Assembly (NCBI RefSeq): GCF_019880385.1
Contig: NZ_CP082273.1
Coordinates: 3,224,001-3,288,000, forward strand
Reading direction: 5' to 3'
DNA: 64,000 bases
From: Nocardioides coralli
GTDB lineage: Bacteria; Actinomycetota; Actinomycetes; Propionibacteriales; Nocardioidaceae
Positions 20,437-28,321 of the stretch are shown here, one piece after another; position 1 is the first letter of the stretch; each line of letters starts with the position of its first letter. The translations under genes and the position numbers were made by a program. The notes below the pieces were generated by a model. It was not told where the DNA came from. It saw only the letters and a program-made list of their open reading frames with translations, and ran no database searches.

Positions 20437-21141
20437 CTATCGGGCTCCGCCCATCGCCCGCAGATAGGTGACCACGGCGCTCACCCGGCGGTGAGTGGTG
20501 GGCTCGGACGTCAGCCCCAGCTTGGCGAAGAGCGCGTTGCTGGCCTTCTCGACCGACGATTCGGAGACTGCGAGCGCCTGGGCGATGGCCGCGTTGGACA
20601 GCCCCGCGGCCATGTGCTGCAGCACGTCGAGCTCCCGAGGAGTCAGCGTGTCGACGCCCGACTCCGCGCTGAGTCGACGTCGGCGTACGAGCGTGTCCAC
20701 GAGCACCGGGTCGACGACCGACCCGCCTCGACTGGTCTCCTCGAGCGCGTGGACGAGCTGGACGGGATCACCGATCCGCTCCTTGAGGAGGTAGCCCAGC
20801 CCCTCCGCACCGTCCTCGAGCAGGTCGACGACGTAGGACGCGTCGGCGTGCTGGGAGAGCACGACCACGCCGGTGCCCGGGTGGTCGTTGCGGATCCGCT
20901 TCGCCGCCACGATCCCGTCCGTCGCACGCCCAGGCGGCATCCGGATGTCGGTGAGCACGGCGTCGGGTGCGGTCTCGACGACCGCCGCCAGTAGCGCTTC
21001 GGCGTCACCCACGGCCGCAACCACCTCGACCCGGCCGCCACGCTGCAGGAGCCGGCACACGCCTTCCCGGACGATCAGGTCGTCGTCAGCCACGACCGCA
21101 CGCAGCCGATCCCCGCGAGCCTCACCCTCGACATCAGCCAC
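20437..21141 (-). CDS. NarL/LuxR-type response regulator
   Basis: The 234-aa regulator has a receiver domain (about 13-130) with acidic residues VADDD, the phosphoacceptor Asp65 in LTDIRMPPG, and a C-terminal LuxR HTH (about 165-225; LTPRELDVLQHMAAGLSNAAIAQAL, SVEKASNALFAKLGL). The upstream histidine kinase overlaps it by 8 bp, so it is the cognate partner. The GTG start within the kinase 3' end implies coupled translation. Compared with textbook NarL HTHs the turn reads SNAAIAQ and SVEKASN, within family variation. Likely targets include the divergent membrane protein gene at 22718 and its own operon, by position only. Confidence 0.9.
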   Translation of the reverse strand: MADVEGEARGDRLRAVVADDDLIVREGVCRLLQRGGRVEVVAAVGDAEALLAAVVETAPDAVLTDIRMPPGRATDGIVAAKRIRNDHPGTGVVVLSQHADASYVVDLLEDGAEGLGYLLKERIGDPVQLVHALEETSRGGSVVDPVLVDTLVRRRRLSAESGVDTLTPRELDVLQHMAAGLSNAAIAQALAVSESSVEKASNALFAKLGLTSEPTTHRRVSAVVTYLRAMGGAR

Positions 21142-22567
21142 GGGGCACCGCCGGAACGACGCCGCTCACCGTGGTGCCGTCCCGCCCGCTCGCCACCTCG
21201 ATCGTGCCGCCTACGGCGGCCAGCCGGTCCCTCAGGCCAGTCAGGCCGGAACCGTTCGCAGCGTCGGGCGGGATCCCGGGACCGCGGTCGGCGACCGTGG
21301 CGACGAGGCCACGGGGAGACGCAGCGAGCTCCACCCGGACGGCGTCGTCGTCGGTGTGCTTCATCGCGTTGGTGAGGCACTCCAGGATGAACAGGTAGAC
21401 CGCGGACTCGACACCCGGTCCGTAGCGCGCGGACTCGACCCTGGGGTCGATGGTCAAGGTCGGCTGGCCGGGCATCCGCGCCATCGCCGAGCGCACGGCC
21501 TCGGCGAGCCCGTGGTCCGTGAGTGCGGACGGATGGATCCCCTGACCCAGCTCGCGCAGCTCTCGGTGTGCGGAGCTGAGTCCGTCGCGGATCTCGACCA
21601 GCTGACGCGCAGCCTCTGGATCGACGGCGTCGAGGCGCTCGCGGACCAGCTCGACCTGCGCCAGCAGCCCGATCAGGTGCTGCTGGGCCCCGTCGTGGAG
21701 GTCCCGCTCGAGCCGTCGCCGTTCCTCGGCGGTGGCCTCGGCGAGACGGGCGCGGGACTCCTCGACTGCCATCCGCCGCTCGGCCTCCTCGTCGTGCCGG
21801 AGGAGTCCGACGAGCAAGGACGCCGGGAGGGCCGCTGCCGCCGTCACAAACAGCGCGGCCTGCCCGTCGGGCCCGAGGGCTTCCTCCAGGAGGCTGGTGG
21901 TGAGCAGCCCGACCGCGACCGCGGCAGCGGTCAGGAGGGGCCACCGCATCTGGCCGCGCTCGCCCGCGTCGGCGTCCCGGTAGCGGACCGCGAGGAGCAG
22001 CAGCCCGAGCACCGGGAGCAGGAAGGCCGCCCCTCCGAGGTCCGCGAAGGTAGAGGCCAGGGCCGGGACGTGGAGCGGGTTGGCCGGCCCGGTCTCGTCG
22101 ACCATCGACGGCACCCGGACGGAGGCGAGCAGTGCCAGCGCGGCCAGCCCGAGGCCGGCGCCCGCCGCTCCGCGGACGACCGGGACGACGAGCGGGTGGC
22201 CGTACCGGCCGTCCGGGAACCGGGCCAGGGCGTCGAGGAGGGCGACGAACCCGAGCGCGAAGAGCAGGATCGCGACTCCGGCCAGGCCGAACGACGCCCA
22301 GCGGCTGTCCGTCGTCCCGGACGCGAGGAGCCCCAGCGAGATCGCCACGAGGTGCAGCGCCCCGGTCTGCAGGAGCCGCTCACCGACCACGTGCTGCGGC
22401 CGCAGCACCTGCGCCACTGCTCCGCAGCCGAAGAAGGCCCCCGGCAGCACCCCGGCGAAGAGGACGTCGGTCCCGGCCGTCGCGAACAACGCCGGGGACG
22501 CGAGGAGCAGCAACGCCCCGACGGCGCCCACGACCAGCTGGAGCGTCACGAACGCCCTCCCCCTCAT
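21134..22567 (-). CDS. NarL-family sensor histidine kinase (HisKA_3 type)
   Basis: The 477-aa membrane kinase has seven or eight hydrophobic segments in residues about 1-240, a short linker, a HisKA_3 dimerisation box with the phosphoacceptor in RDLHDGAQQHLIGL (His about 290), and a HATPase domain with ECLTNAMKHT (N box) and DRGPGIP and GSGLTGLRDR glycine boxes. There is no recognisable extracellular sensor domain, so it probably senses a membrane or cell-envelope signal through its helices. It is followed by its response regulator with an 8-bp overlap and diverges from a small membrane protein gene across 150 bp. Confidence 0.9.
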   Translation of the reverse strand: MRGRAFVTLQLVVGAVGALLLLASPALFATAGTDVLFAGVLPGAFFGCGAVAQVLRPQHVVGERLLQTGALHLVAISLGLLASGTTDSRWASFGLAGVAILLFALGFVALLDALARFPDGRYGHPLVVPVVRGAAGAGLGLAALALLASVRVPSMVDETGPANPLHVPALASTFADLGGAAFLLPVLGLLLLAVRYRDADAGERGQMRWPLLTAAAVAVGLLTTSLLEEALGPDGQAALFVTAAAALPASLLVGLLRHDEEAERRMAVEESRARLAEATAEERRRLERDLHDGAQQHLIGLLAQVELVRERLDAVDPEAARQLVEIRDGLSSAHRELRELGQGIHPSALTDHGLAEAVRSAMARMPGQPTLTIDPRVESARYGPGVESAVYLFILECLTNAMKHTDDDAVRVELAASPRGLVATVADRGPGIPPDAANGSGLTGLRDRLAAVGGTIEVASGRDGTTVSGVVPAVPRG

Positions 22568-22717
22568 CCGGTCATTGTGCGCCGTCCGACCCCGGTCCGG
22601 GAGGAGGCCAGCCGGAGGAACCCATGAGGCCAGCCGCCGACGGGTCGGTGGCGAGCACCGTGGCGGCCGTGGCGCGCGACGCACGACGCTGGAAGCAGCC
22701 GACAAGGAGGAACCACC

Positions 22718-23380
22718 GTGCCACTGTCCAGACACTCGCATCATCACGTCGCCGTCGGCGCCCTGGGGATCGCCGTGACCACCGCAGCCGAAGTGGTCAC
22801 CGCTCCCTACGGCGAGCTCCGCACGCTCGTCGAGCTCAATCCTGCGGTTCACGTGCTCAAGCTCGTGGCGGTGGCGGTCTTCGTGGCGGGCATGCTGTCC
22901 ATGGCCGCCAGGCACGGCCAGGCGCTCGGCCGGGTGGGATTCCTCGCCGCCGGAGCCGTGGCGGCAGGAACCGCAGCCGGGGCCGGGCCCTACAGCGCGG
23001 TCGAGGTCCTCATCGGCACCGACGGCGGCGCAGCTGCCGTCGAGTCCAGGCTCGAGGCGGCGTACTCCGGGTGGGCCGCCTGGGTCCCACCGCTCGCCAT
23101 GGTCGGCCTGCCGCTGTTCCTGCTCGGGCTCGTGGCACTGGCCGGCGTCGTCCTCCGGCACCGGCTGCTGCCCTGGTGGCGACCAGCGCTGAGCCTGGCC
23201 GCGATCCCGGTCGCGGTCCTCGGCGCGATGCTGGGTGGCCTCGGGCTTCCCGTGCCCCACCCGCCCACGTGGTTGTTCCTCGGGATCGCCGTCGCCTACG
23301 CGGCTCCCCTGCGCGCCCGTCCCCCCGAGCGGCGACCGACCCGGACCGGGTCCGGCCACGTCACGTCCCTCACGGCGTGA
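22718..23380 (+). CDS. Hypothetical integral membrane protein
   Basis: The 220-aa protein has five or six hydrophobic segments (including VGALGIAVTTAA, LKLVAVAVFVAGMLSMA, GFLAAGAVAAGTAA, LAMVGLPLFLLGLVALAGVV and LSLAAIPVAVLGAMLGGL) and a basic C-terminus. I do not recognise a catalytic motif. The GTG start is supported by a strong AAGGAGG 9 nt upstream. It is transcribed away from the histidine kinase/response regulator pair, a layout typical of a two-component system controlling its neighbour. Its role is unknown; envelope-stress response is one possibility, on context alone. Confidence 0.7.
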   Translation: MPLSRHSHHHVAVGALGIAVTTAAEVVTAPYGELRTLVELNPAVHVLKLVAVAVFVAGMLSMAARHGQALGRVGFLAAGAVAAGTAAGAGPYSAVEVLIGTDGGAAAVESRLEAAYSGWAAWVPPLAMVGLPLFLLGLVALAGVVLRHRLLPWWRPALSLAAIPVAVLGAMLGGLGLPVPHPPTWLFLGIAVAYAAPLRARPPERRPTRTGSGHVTSLTA

Positions 23381-23410
23381 CCGGTGTCGACGATGCGCTG
23401 AGGGATCAGG

Positions 23411-23683
23411 TCAAAGGCCGGGACCCCGCAGCTCGTCGCTGTCGTCGGTCGCGGGCACGACGATGGGGCGCAGCCGCCACCAGGCGAGGAACGTCCCGCC
23501 GACGAGGAGCAGGGCCAGGCCCGCCCACAGGTTGGCGTTGACGCCACCGGTCTTGTCGGGTGCGGTGTCGGCGAAGAGCCCCATCAGCAGCAGGATCACG
23601 CCGTAGGTGCCCAGCAGCGCGCCGATGATCGCCCTGACGTCGAAGGCGCCGGCGGTCTTCCTGCGGGTCTGTGTGTCGGACAT
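23411..23683 (-). CDS. Small two-helix membrane protein next to the symporter
   Basis: The 90-aa protein has two hydrophobic helices, IIGALLGTYGVILLLMGLF (about 19-37) and ANLWAGLALLLVGGTFLAWW (about 50-69), separated by an extracytoplasmic loop, with a hydrophilic acidic C-terminus. It starts 10 bp after the sodium:solute symporter stop, so the two are almost certainly co-transcribed and this may be an accessory subunit. I do not recognise a named family. The ATG is preceded by a GGAGGCACC ribosome binding site. Confidence 0.7.
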   Translation of the reverse strand: MSDTQTRRKTAGAFDVRAIIGALLGTYGVILLLMGLFADTAPDKTGGVNANLWAGLALLLVGGTFLAWWRLRPIVVPATDDSDELRGPGL

Positions 23684-23693
23684 CGGTGCCTCC

Positions 23694-25445
23694 TCAGAAG
23701 ACCGCGTTCAGGGCGACGACCATGGCCAGCGCGACCGCGGCCAGGGGGACGGTACGCCGGTACCAGGGGTGGGACGACTCGTGCGGGTCGGTGCGCATCT
23801 CCCGCGGGGTCTCGCTGTAGACCAGGCCGACCAGCTCCTCGGCCGGCTTGGGCCTGGTCACCATCGTGACCGCCACGCTGACGAGCACGTCCACGACGAA
23901 GGCGGTCGACGCCGCCAGGAACGCGGCGCCCTGTCCCCCGATCGGCAGCACGCCCGCACTCAGCGAGCCGAAGGCGTCCTCGCTGAGGAACGCCACGACG
24001 ACGGCCGACAGCGTTCCGGCGACCAGGCCCGTCCAGCCGGCCGTGGCGGTCATCCGCCGCCAGAACATGCCGACGATGAAGGTCGCGAAGAGGGGGGCGT
24101 TGAAGAACCCGAACAGGGTCTGCAGGTACTGCATGATGTTGGAGAAGCTGGCCGCGAAGGTGGCGGTGCCGATGGCAGCCAGGGTCGCGCCCACGGTGGC
24201 GATCCGCCCGACCCGCAGGTAGTAGGAGTCCTCGCGGTCCTTGACCACGTAGTCCTGCCACAGGTCGTAGCTGAAGACGGTGTTGAAGGCCGAGATGTTG
24301 GCGGCCATGCCGGCCATGAACGCCGCGAGCAGCCCCGTGATCGCCAGGCCCAGCAGCCCGTTGGGCAGCAGGTCGCGCATCAGGTAGAGCAGCGAGTCGT
24401 TGTAGGTCACGGCCGCCCCGGTCGCCACTCCCTCCGGTGAGCCCCCGCCCTTGAGGTCGGCGATCTCGGTGACGAGCACCGCCGCGATCATGCCGGGCAC
24501 GATCGTGATGAAGGGGATGAACATCTTGGGGAACGCGCCGATGATCGGCGTACGCCGGGCGCTGGAGATCGAGTCGGACGCCATCGCCCGCTGCACCTCG
24601 ACGAAGTTGGTCGTCCAGTAGCCGAAGGACAACACGAAGCCGAGGCCGAACACGATGCCGAACACGGACAGCACCGGGGAGTCGAAGCCCGAGAGCGCCT
24701 GGCCCGGCCAGGAGTTGAGCTGCTGCTCGGCCGGCGGCCCGGCACCTCCGGCGGCGGCCTCGGCGATGCGCCCGGTGAGCCCGTCCCAGCCACCGACCCG
24801 GTGGAGGCCGAGCAGCGTCAGGGGCAGCAGCGCGGCGACGATGACGAAGAACTGCAGCACCTCGTTGTAGATCGCGGCCGAGAGGCCACCGAGGGTGATG
24901 TAGGACAGCACGACCGCCGCCGCGACCAGCAGCGCCACCGGGAGCGGCCACCCCAGCAGGGCACGCACGATCGTGCCGAGCAGGTAGAGGTTCACCCCCG
25001 CGATGAGCAGCTGGGCGAGGGCGAAGGAGATGCCGTTGACCAGGTGGGCCCCGGGCCCGAACCTCCGGAGCATGAACTCCGGGACCGACCGCACCTTCGA
25101 GCCGTAGTAGAAGGGCATCATCACGACGCCGAGGAAGAGCATGGCCGGGATGGCGCCGACCCAGAAGTAGTGCACGGTCGGCAGCCCCAGCTCCGCGCCC
25201 GTGGCCGACATCCCCATGATCTCGACCGCTCCGAGGTTGGCGGAGATGAAGGCCAGTCCGGTCACCCAGGCCGGCAACGAGCGCCCGGAGAGGAAGAAGT
25301 CGACGGAGTCGGAGACCTGGCGGCGGGCGAGGAACCCGATGCCCAGCACGAAGGCGAAGTAGATCGCGAGGATCGCGTAGTCGACGACGTCCGCGTCGAT
25401 GAGCGTCTCCGCCATCACCGTGAGCAGCGGTGACTGGGGCGTCAT
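23694..25445 (-). CDS. Sodium:solute symporter family transporter
   Basis: The 583-aa protein is an SSS/SGLT-fold transporter with about 14 transmembrane segments. Recognisable parts are AILAIYFAFVLGIGF (TM1), SLPAWVTGLAFISANLGAVEIMGM, the FAPGAHLVNGISF-like region and AGVNLYLLGTIVRALLGWP, all close to the Na+/sugar symporter branch. It probably imports a small organic solute driven by Na+; the solute cannot be named. The ATG at 25445 is chosen because GGGAGGAG sits 6 nt upstream. A small two-helix protein follows in the same operon. Confidence 0.87.
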   Translation of the reverse strand: MTPQSPLLTVMAETLIDADVVDYAILAIYFAFVLGIGFLARRQVSDSVDFFLSGRSLPAWVTGLAFISANLGAVEIMGMSATGAELGLPTVHYFWVGAIPAMLFLGVVMMPFYYGSKVRSVPEFMLRRFGPGAHLVNGISFALAQLLIAGVNLYLLGTIVRALLGWPLPVALLVAAAVVLSYITLGGLSAAIYNEVLQFFVIVAALLPLTLLGLHRVGGWDGLTGRIAEAAAGGAGPPAEQQLNSWPGQALSGFDSPVLSVFGIVFGLGFVLSFGYWTTNFVEVQRAMASDSISSARRTPIIGAFPKMFIPFITIVPGMIAAVLVTEIADLKGGGSPEGVATGAAVTYNDSLLYLMRDLLPNGLLGLAITGLLAAFMAGMAANISAFNTVFSYDLWQDYVVKDREDSYYLRVGRIATVGATLAAIGTATFAASFSNIMQYLQTLFGFFNAPLFATFIVGMFWRRMTATAGWTGLVAGTLSAVVVAFLSEDAFGSLSAGVLPIGGQGAAFLAASTAFVVDVLVSVAVTMVTRPKPAEELVGLVYSETPREMRTDPHESSHPWYRRTVPLAAVALAMVVALNAVF

Positions 25446-25533
25446 GCGGTCTCCTCCCGAGCAGGTGATCGGGCCCACGGTAGGGCCCGGGGCGGCCGGC
25501 GTACTCACCCCTTCGAGCGAGGCGACGGCATGG

Positions 25534-25578
25534 TGACGCCATGTCTGCCTTGACGTGACGTCATACTGACGCCATAGT
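25534..25578 (+). promoter_or_regulatory. Promoter with three phased TGACG(C/T)CAT boxes
   Basis: TGACGCCAT occurs at 25534-25542 and 25567-25575, and TGACGTCAT at 25556-25564, giving 22-bp and 11-bp steps, so all three lie on the same helix face. They overlap a promoter with -35 TTGACG (25550-25555), a 17-nt spacer and -10 CATAGT (25573-25578) that would start transcription at the ATG at 25586. The ribbon-helix-helix protein encoded downstream is the obvious candidate autorepressor. Confidence 0.6.
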
Positions 25579-25585
25579 GGTGCGC

Positions 25586-26116
25586 ATGGACATCACGCCG
25601 TACGTCGACGGCCTCCGGCGCGACCTGCTGGCCGCCGCCGAGGCCGGGGGCGAGGAGATCCGGCTGGCCGCGGAGCGGCTGCTCCTGGCCCTCGACCCGG
25701 CTGCCCGGCTCGCGCTCATGGAAGCCGTGTCACAGGCCGCCGCCGAGATCACGGCCGAGCTGCCCGCCGGTGGCGTCGACGTTCGCCTCACCGGACGCGA
25801 CCTCGACTTCCTCGTCCACACCGGCGCCGCCACGGCCCCGCCCGCGCCACACCCGCCCCCGGCCCCGGAGGAGGCCGAGGAGGGCTCCCTGGCCCGGATC
25901 ACGCTCCGCCTCCCGGAGGCGGTCAAGGCACGCGCGGAGGAGAAAGCGGCCCAGGCAGGCGACAGCCTCAACACCTGGCTCGTCCGGGTGGTGCGCGCGG
26001 CCACCCGCGAGCACGCCGTCGACGTCGACATCGATCTGACGAGCATCCCGTTCGGAGGGGGCTTCGACCCCTTCGGGAAGGGCAAGGGCAGCCGCCGCCT
26101 GACCGGCTGGCTCTGA
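25586..26116 (+). CDS. Ribbon-helix-helix / HicB-like DNA-binding protein
   Basis: The 176-aa protein has an N-terminal helical region (about 1-80), a Pro-rich hinge (about 84-95) and a predicted ribbon-helix-helix segment ARITLRLPEAVKARAEEKAA followed by AGDSLNTWLVRVVRAATR (about 97-136), as in Arc/HicB-type repressors. The C-terminus is Gly/Lys-rich. No toxin gene lies next to it; instead a DUF4097-like protein and a 49-aa peptide follow. It probably represses its own operon through the three boxes overlapping the promoter. Translation likely starts on a leaderless mRNA. A GTG three codons upstream is an alternative start. Confidence 0.75.
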   Translation: MDITPYVDGLRRDLLAAAEAGGEEIRLAAERLLLALDPAARLALMEAVSQAAAEITAELPAGGVDVRLTGRDLDFLVHTGAATAPPAPHPPPAPEEAEEGSLARITLRLPEAVKARAEEKAAQAGDSLNTWLVRVVRAATREHAVDVDIDLTSIPFGGGFDPFGKGKGSRRLTGWL

Positions 26117-26144
26117 CACCACACCACGACCAGCACCCCGCCAA

Positions 26145-26167
26145 GGGACCGGCCGCCGGCCGGCCCC
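26145..26167 (+). terminator. Hairpin between the RHH gene and the DUF4097-like gene
   Basis: GGGACCGGCC and GGCCGGCCCC pair almost perfectly around a GCC loop. It could be a terminator, or an attenuator lowering expression of the second gene relative to the first. Confidence 0.4.
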
Positions 26168-26193
26168 CTGGCCGAGCACACCCAGGAGCAGCC

Positions 26194-27018
26194 ATGACCG
26201 AGCACCACTTCGACACTCCCGACCCCGTGGCGCTGTACGTCGACACCCGGTCTGGCGATGTCCGGGTCACCGCCACCGCCACCACGGAGAGCCGGGTCCA
26301 GATCACGGGCCGGGAGGCGGAGGAGGTGGAGGTCCGCCACGAGGGCCGCGAGCTCAGCATCGTCGTGCCACGCCGACGCAGCGGCTTCTTCCTCGGGGAC
26401 GACCGGCTCTCGATCGCCGTGACCGTGCCCACGGGTTCCGACCTGGCCGTGCACAGCGGCAGCGCCCAGGTGTCGGCCACGGGTGAGGTCGGGATGTGCA
26501 TGGTCCGCACCGGCTCCGGCGACGTGAGGCTCGACCTGGTCGCCGGCACCGGCAGCGTCGAGACCGGGTCCGGCGACGTCGCGATCGACGAGGCCAGGGC
26601 CGAGCTGCGGGTGAAGTGCGGCTCCGGCGACGTCTCCCTGGGCCGGGCGCACGGCGCGGTCGGCATCTCCACCGGGTCGGGCGACGTCGAGATCGGCAGC
26701 CACGCCGGGCCTGCGGTCGTCAAGACGGGCTCCGGCGACGTCCACGTCGTCGAGGCGAGCACGGACCTGTCCCTCACGACGGGCAGTGGCGACCTCAAGG
26801 TCGACACCGCGCGTCGCGGACGGTTCAGCGCCAAGGGTGCGTCCGGCTCGGTGCACGTCGGCATCCCCGCGGGGCTCCCCGTCTGGACCGACATCTCGAC
26901 CGTGACCGGTCGGATCCACAACGCCGTGCAGGGCACCGGCCAGCCGGCCGACGGTGCCGACCACCTCGAGCTGCGCGCGACCACGGTCAGCGGCGACGTC
27001 TTCCTCGTCCAGCACTGA
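26194..27018 (+). CDS. DUF4097-type beta-strand repeat protein
   Basis: The 274-aa protein is built of short repeats in which a turn with the motif GSGDV (or SGDV, ASGSV, VSGDV) recurs about nine times with a period near 20 residues, each followed by an alternating hydrophobic strand. This gives a predicted right-handed beta-solenoid such as seen in DUF4097 adhesin-like domains. There is no signal peptide or membrane anchor, so it is probably cytoplasmic. It is second in the RHH-controlled operon, and a 49-aa protein follows. The function of such cytoplasmic DUF4097 proteins is not known. Confidence 0.75.
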   Translation: MTEHHFDTPDPVALYVDTRSGDVRVTATATTESRVQITGREAEEVEVRHEGRELSIVVPRRRSGFFLGDDRLSIAVTVPTGSDLAVHSGSAQVSATGEVGMCMVRTGSGDVRLDLVAGTGSVETGSGDVAIDEARAELRVKCGSGDVSLGRAHGAVGISTGSGDVEIGSHAGPAVVKTGSGDVHVVEASTDLSLTTGSGDLKVDTARRGRFSAKGASGSVHVGIPAGLPVWTDISTVTGRIHNAVQGTGQPADGADHLELRATTVSGDVFLVQH

Positions 27019-27041
27019 GCACGACCACCGGAGGTCCCACT

Positions 27042-27191
27042 ATGAGCATCCAGATCATCGAGGCCGAGGAGCTCGCCCGCAGGGCGCGGCTCGAGCAGGC
27101 CCGGCACCGCCCTCCCCGCCAGCGGGGACCGCGCCCGCGTACCCGCGTGGCCGCCACCCTGCGTCGCGTCGCAGACCAGCTCGACCAGTGA
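27042..27191 (+). CDS. Small 49-aa basic protein, third gene of the RHH operon
   Basis: The gene encodes MSIQIIEAEELARRARLEQ, an Arg/Pro-rich middle, and a short C-terminal helix VAATLRRVADQLDQ. A strong GGAGGTCCCACT ribosome binding site sits before the ATG, which supports real translation. It begins 23 nt after the beta-repeat protein gene and is probably in the same operon. No family is recognised; an amphipathic helix and basic charge could allow nucleic-acid or membrane contact. Confidence 0.6.
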   Translation: MSIQIIEAEELARRARLEQARHRPPRQRGPRPRTRVAATLRRVADQLDQ

Positions 27192-27246
27192 GCCGTCTCC
27201 CCGACGACGGGTGGACACCCCACTGACGCATCGCTCGACGGTGTGG

Positions 27247-27265
27247 TTAGGGTTGCCTTACCTAA
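27247..27265. promoter_or_regulatory. Iron box (IdeR/DmdR type) upstream of the siderophore uptake operon
   Basis: TTAGGGTTGCCTTACCTAA is a 19-bp partial palindrome matching 15 of 19 positions of the actinobacterial IdeR/DmdR iron-box consensus. It ends 19 nt before the start of the substrate-binding lipoprotein gene, so Fe2+-loaded repressor should block this operon when iron is sufficient. Confidence 0.8.
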
Positions 27266-27284
27266 TCTCACGAAGGAGCCCGTC

Positions 27285-28316
27285 ATGCGCAGCACGCGCC
27301 TGCTGTCCGCCGCCACCGCGGCCGCCACCGCCCTGGTCCTGGCCGGGTGCGGGTCCGCCACCTCCTCCGAGGCTGGGGACGACGATGTCGCGGCCGGGTC
27401 GGCCGACGCCTTCCCGGTCACCATCGAGCACGTCTACGGCGAGACCACGATCGAGGCGAAGCCGGAGCGCGTCGCCACCGTCGCCTGGGCCAACCACGAG
27501 GTGCCGCTGGCCCTCGGCGTCGTCCCGGTCGGCATGAGCAAGGCCACCTGGGGCGACGACGACGGCGACGGCGTCCTCCCCTGGGTCGAGGAGCAGCTGG
27601 CCGAGCTCGACGCCGAGACCCCGGTGCTCTTCGACGAGACCGAGGGCATCGACTTCGAGGCCGTCGCCGACACCCAGCCCGACGTGATCCTGGCGTCGTA
27701 CTCCGGCCTGACGCAGGAGGACTACGACACCCTCAGCAAGATCGCGCCCGTCGTGGCCTACCCCGACGTCGCGTGGGGTACGTCGGTGCAGGACATGATC
27801 CGCCTCAACAGCGAGGCCATGGGCATGGCCGCCGAGGGCGACCAGCTGATCGAGGACCTCGACGCCACCATCACCGAGGCCTACGAGGCCCACCCGGAGC
27901 TCGCCGGCAAGAGCGCGGTCTTCACCTACATCGACCCCAACGACCTGAGCCAGGTCGGGTTCTACACCACCCACGACACCCGGCCCGGCTTCCTCGAGTC
28001 CGTGGGCATGGAGGTGCCGGAGGCGGTCGCCGATGCGTCCGCCGGGACCGAGGAGTTCTACACGAGCATCAGCGCGGAGAAGGGCGACCAGCTCGACGAC
28101 GCCGACATCCTCGTCACCTACGGCGACGCCGAGGGCCAGCTGGTGGAGACCCTGGAGTCCGACCCGCTCCTCTCCAAGATCGACGCCATCGGGAACGGCA
28201 ACGTGGCGACGCTGGTCGACTCGACGCCGCTGGCGGCGTCCGCGAACCCGTCGCCGCTGTCCATCCCGTGGGGCATCGACGACTACTTCGCGCTGCTGGC
28301 CGAGGCCGCGGCCTGA
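27285..28316 (+). CDS. Ferric-siderophore ABC transporter substrate-binding lipoprotein (FepB/FecB-like)
   Basis: The 343-aa protein starts with a lipoprotein signal ending LVLAGC (Cys22 lipidated), then a class III periplasmic-binding fold. PERVATVAWANHEVPLALGV, DFEAVADTQPDVILASYSGL and the C-terminal SIPWGIDDYFALLAEAAA are typical of iron-siderophore binding proteins. It captures a ferric siderophore at the cell surface for the two permeases and ATPase encoded downstream. The ATG is chosen for its AAGGAG ribosome binding site; an upstream in-frame start would overlap the iron box. Expression is probably repressed by iron. Confidence 0.92.
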   Translation: MRSTRLLSAATAAATALVLAGCGSATSSEAGDDDVAAGSADAFPVTIEHVYGETTIEAKPERVATVAWANHEVPLALGVVPVGMSKATWGDDDGDGVLPWVEEQLAELDAETPVLFDETEGIDFEAVADTQPDVILASYSGLTQEDYDTLSKIAPVVAYPDVAWGTSVQDMIRLNSEAMGMAAEGDQLIEDLDATITEAYEAHPELAGKSAVFTYIDPNDLSQVGFYTTHDTRPGFLESVGMEVPEAVADASAGTEEFYTSISAEKGDQLDDADILVTYGDAEGQLVETLESDPLLSKIDAIGNGNVATLVDSTPLAASANPSPLSIPWGIDDYFALLAEAAA

Positions 28317-28321
28317 CCACG

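Noticed and set aside
25586..26116. A HicAB toxin-antitoxin pair.
   Set aside because: The RHH protein has a HicB-like C-terminal segment but no HicA-sized toxin gene lies upstream or downstream.
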